A DNA stretch of 5,213 nucleotides, taken from Flavobacteriaceae bacterium (GTDB lineage Bacteria; Bacteroidota; Bacteroidia; Flavobacteriales; Flavobacteriaceae). Numbering within the stretch: the first letter of the stretch is position 1; each line of letters begins with the position of its first letter. A program made the position numbers and the translations under genes. The stretch spans positions 1-5,213 of the forward strand of contig JABHBC010000028.1 of NCBI GenBank assembly GCA_018674025.1, written 5' to 3'. The notes below the pieces were generated by a model, which made no database searches, was not told the DNA's origin, and saw nothing but the letters and a program-made list of their open reading frames with translations. This document shows, piece after piece, positions 5,094 through 5,213 of this stretch.

Positions 5094-5213
5094 TGAATTA
5101 TAAATCACATATAATTTTATTATTTCTATTATCCAGCTATATATCCTTCTCTCAAGGATGTGATTCTATCTCTCTGGATAATATTAATAACCCAGGTCCA
5201 TATACATTCCAAA
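5093..5213 (+). CDS. N-terminus of an exported protein (partial)
   Basis: From GTG at 5093 the frame is open to the window edge (40 codons plus one base). The first 21 residues form a signal peptide: MNYKSH, the hydrophobic core IILLFLLSSYI, then SFSQ, with likely cleavage after the Gln or just before it, as is usual in flavobacterial secreted proteins. The mature start contains GCDSISLDNINNPGPY. No in-frame ATG exists before or within the signal, so GTG is the start. The overlap with the previous stop (TAGTG) suggests translational coupling. The mature segment vaguely resembles the N-terminus of secreted alpha/beta hydrolases of the cutinase/polyesterase type (…xGPFTV…), but 20 residues cannot establish that. 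Confidence 0.65.
   Translation, partial: MNYKSHIILLFLLSSYISFSQGCDSISLDNINNPGPYTFQ

Overview
The window is very AT-rich, and almost every intergenic stretch is A/T runs without Shine-Dalgarno sequences. Together with a TAnnTTTG-type -7 box, a loose Bacteroidetes-style lipoprotein signal and protein families common in flavobacteria, this points to a chromosomal segment of a low-GC Bacteroidota, probably a marine Flavobacteriales. No RNA genes, CRISPR arrays, insertion sequences or phage genes were seen. There is no stretch over 300 bases without a gene.

Left part (1-770). The last 28 codons of a plus-strand gene, whose tail resembles a sulfotransferase C-terminus, converge on a minus-strand lipoprotein with an NTF2/SnoaL-like domain. 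The two share a bidirectional hairpin terminator. Upstream of the lipoprotein gene lie two identical 12-bp dyads with a third, related dyad between them.

Centre (770-3225). A tight minus-strand operon of four genes reads, in transcription order: a small MotA/TolQ/ExbB-like membrane protein, a four-helix membrane protein with a DERDDLI loop, an XRE-family HTH regulator, and a saccharopine-dehydrogenase-like NAD(P) oxidoreductase. Gaps are 11 bp, 4 bp and a 1-nt TGATG overlap. Before the first gene is a perfect TATATTTG -7 box, flanked by a 16-bp perfect palindrome (GTAAAGCAGGCTTTAC) and a third GCTTTAC half-site. This looks like an autoregulated operator for the operon's own HTH protein, and it is the most interesting structure here.

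Right part (3259-5213). A divergent plus-strand DinB-like protein converges on a minus-strand classical SDR oxidoreductase. Divergent from the SDR is a plus-strand run: a stand-alone Smr-like protein, a 42-residue very basic small protein, and the start of an exported protein beginning at GTG and overlapping the small gene by one base. The last gene runs off the window.

Two predicted starts were moved to internal ATG codons: the saccharopine-dehydrogenase-like gene (1978, not TTG at 1981) and the DinB-like gene (3259, not TTG at 3253).
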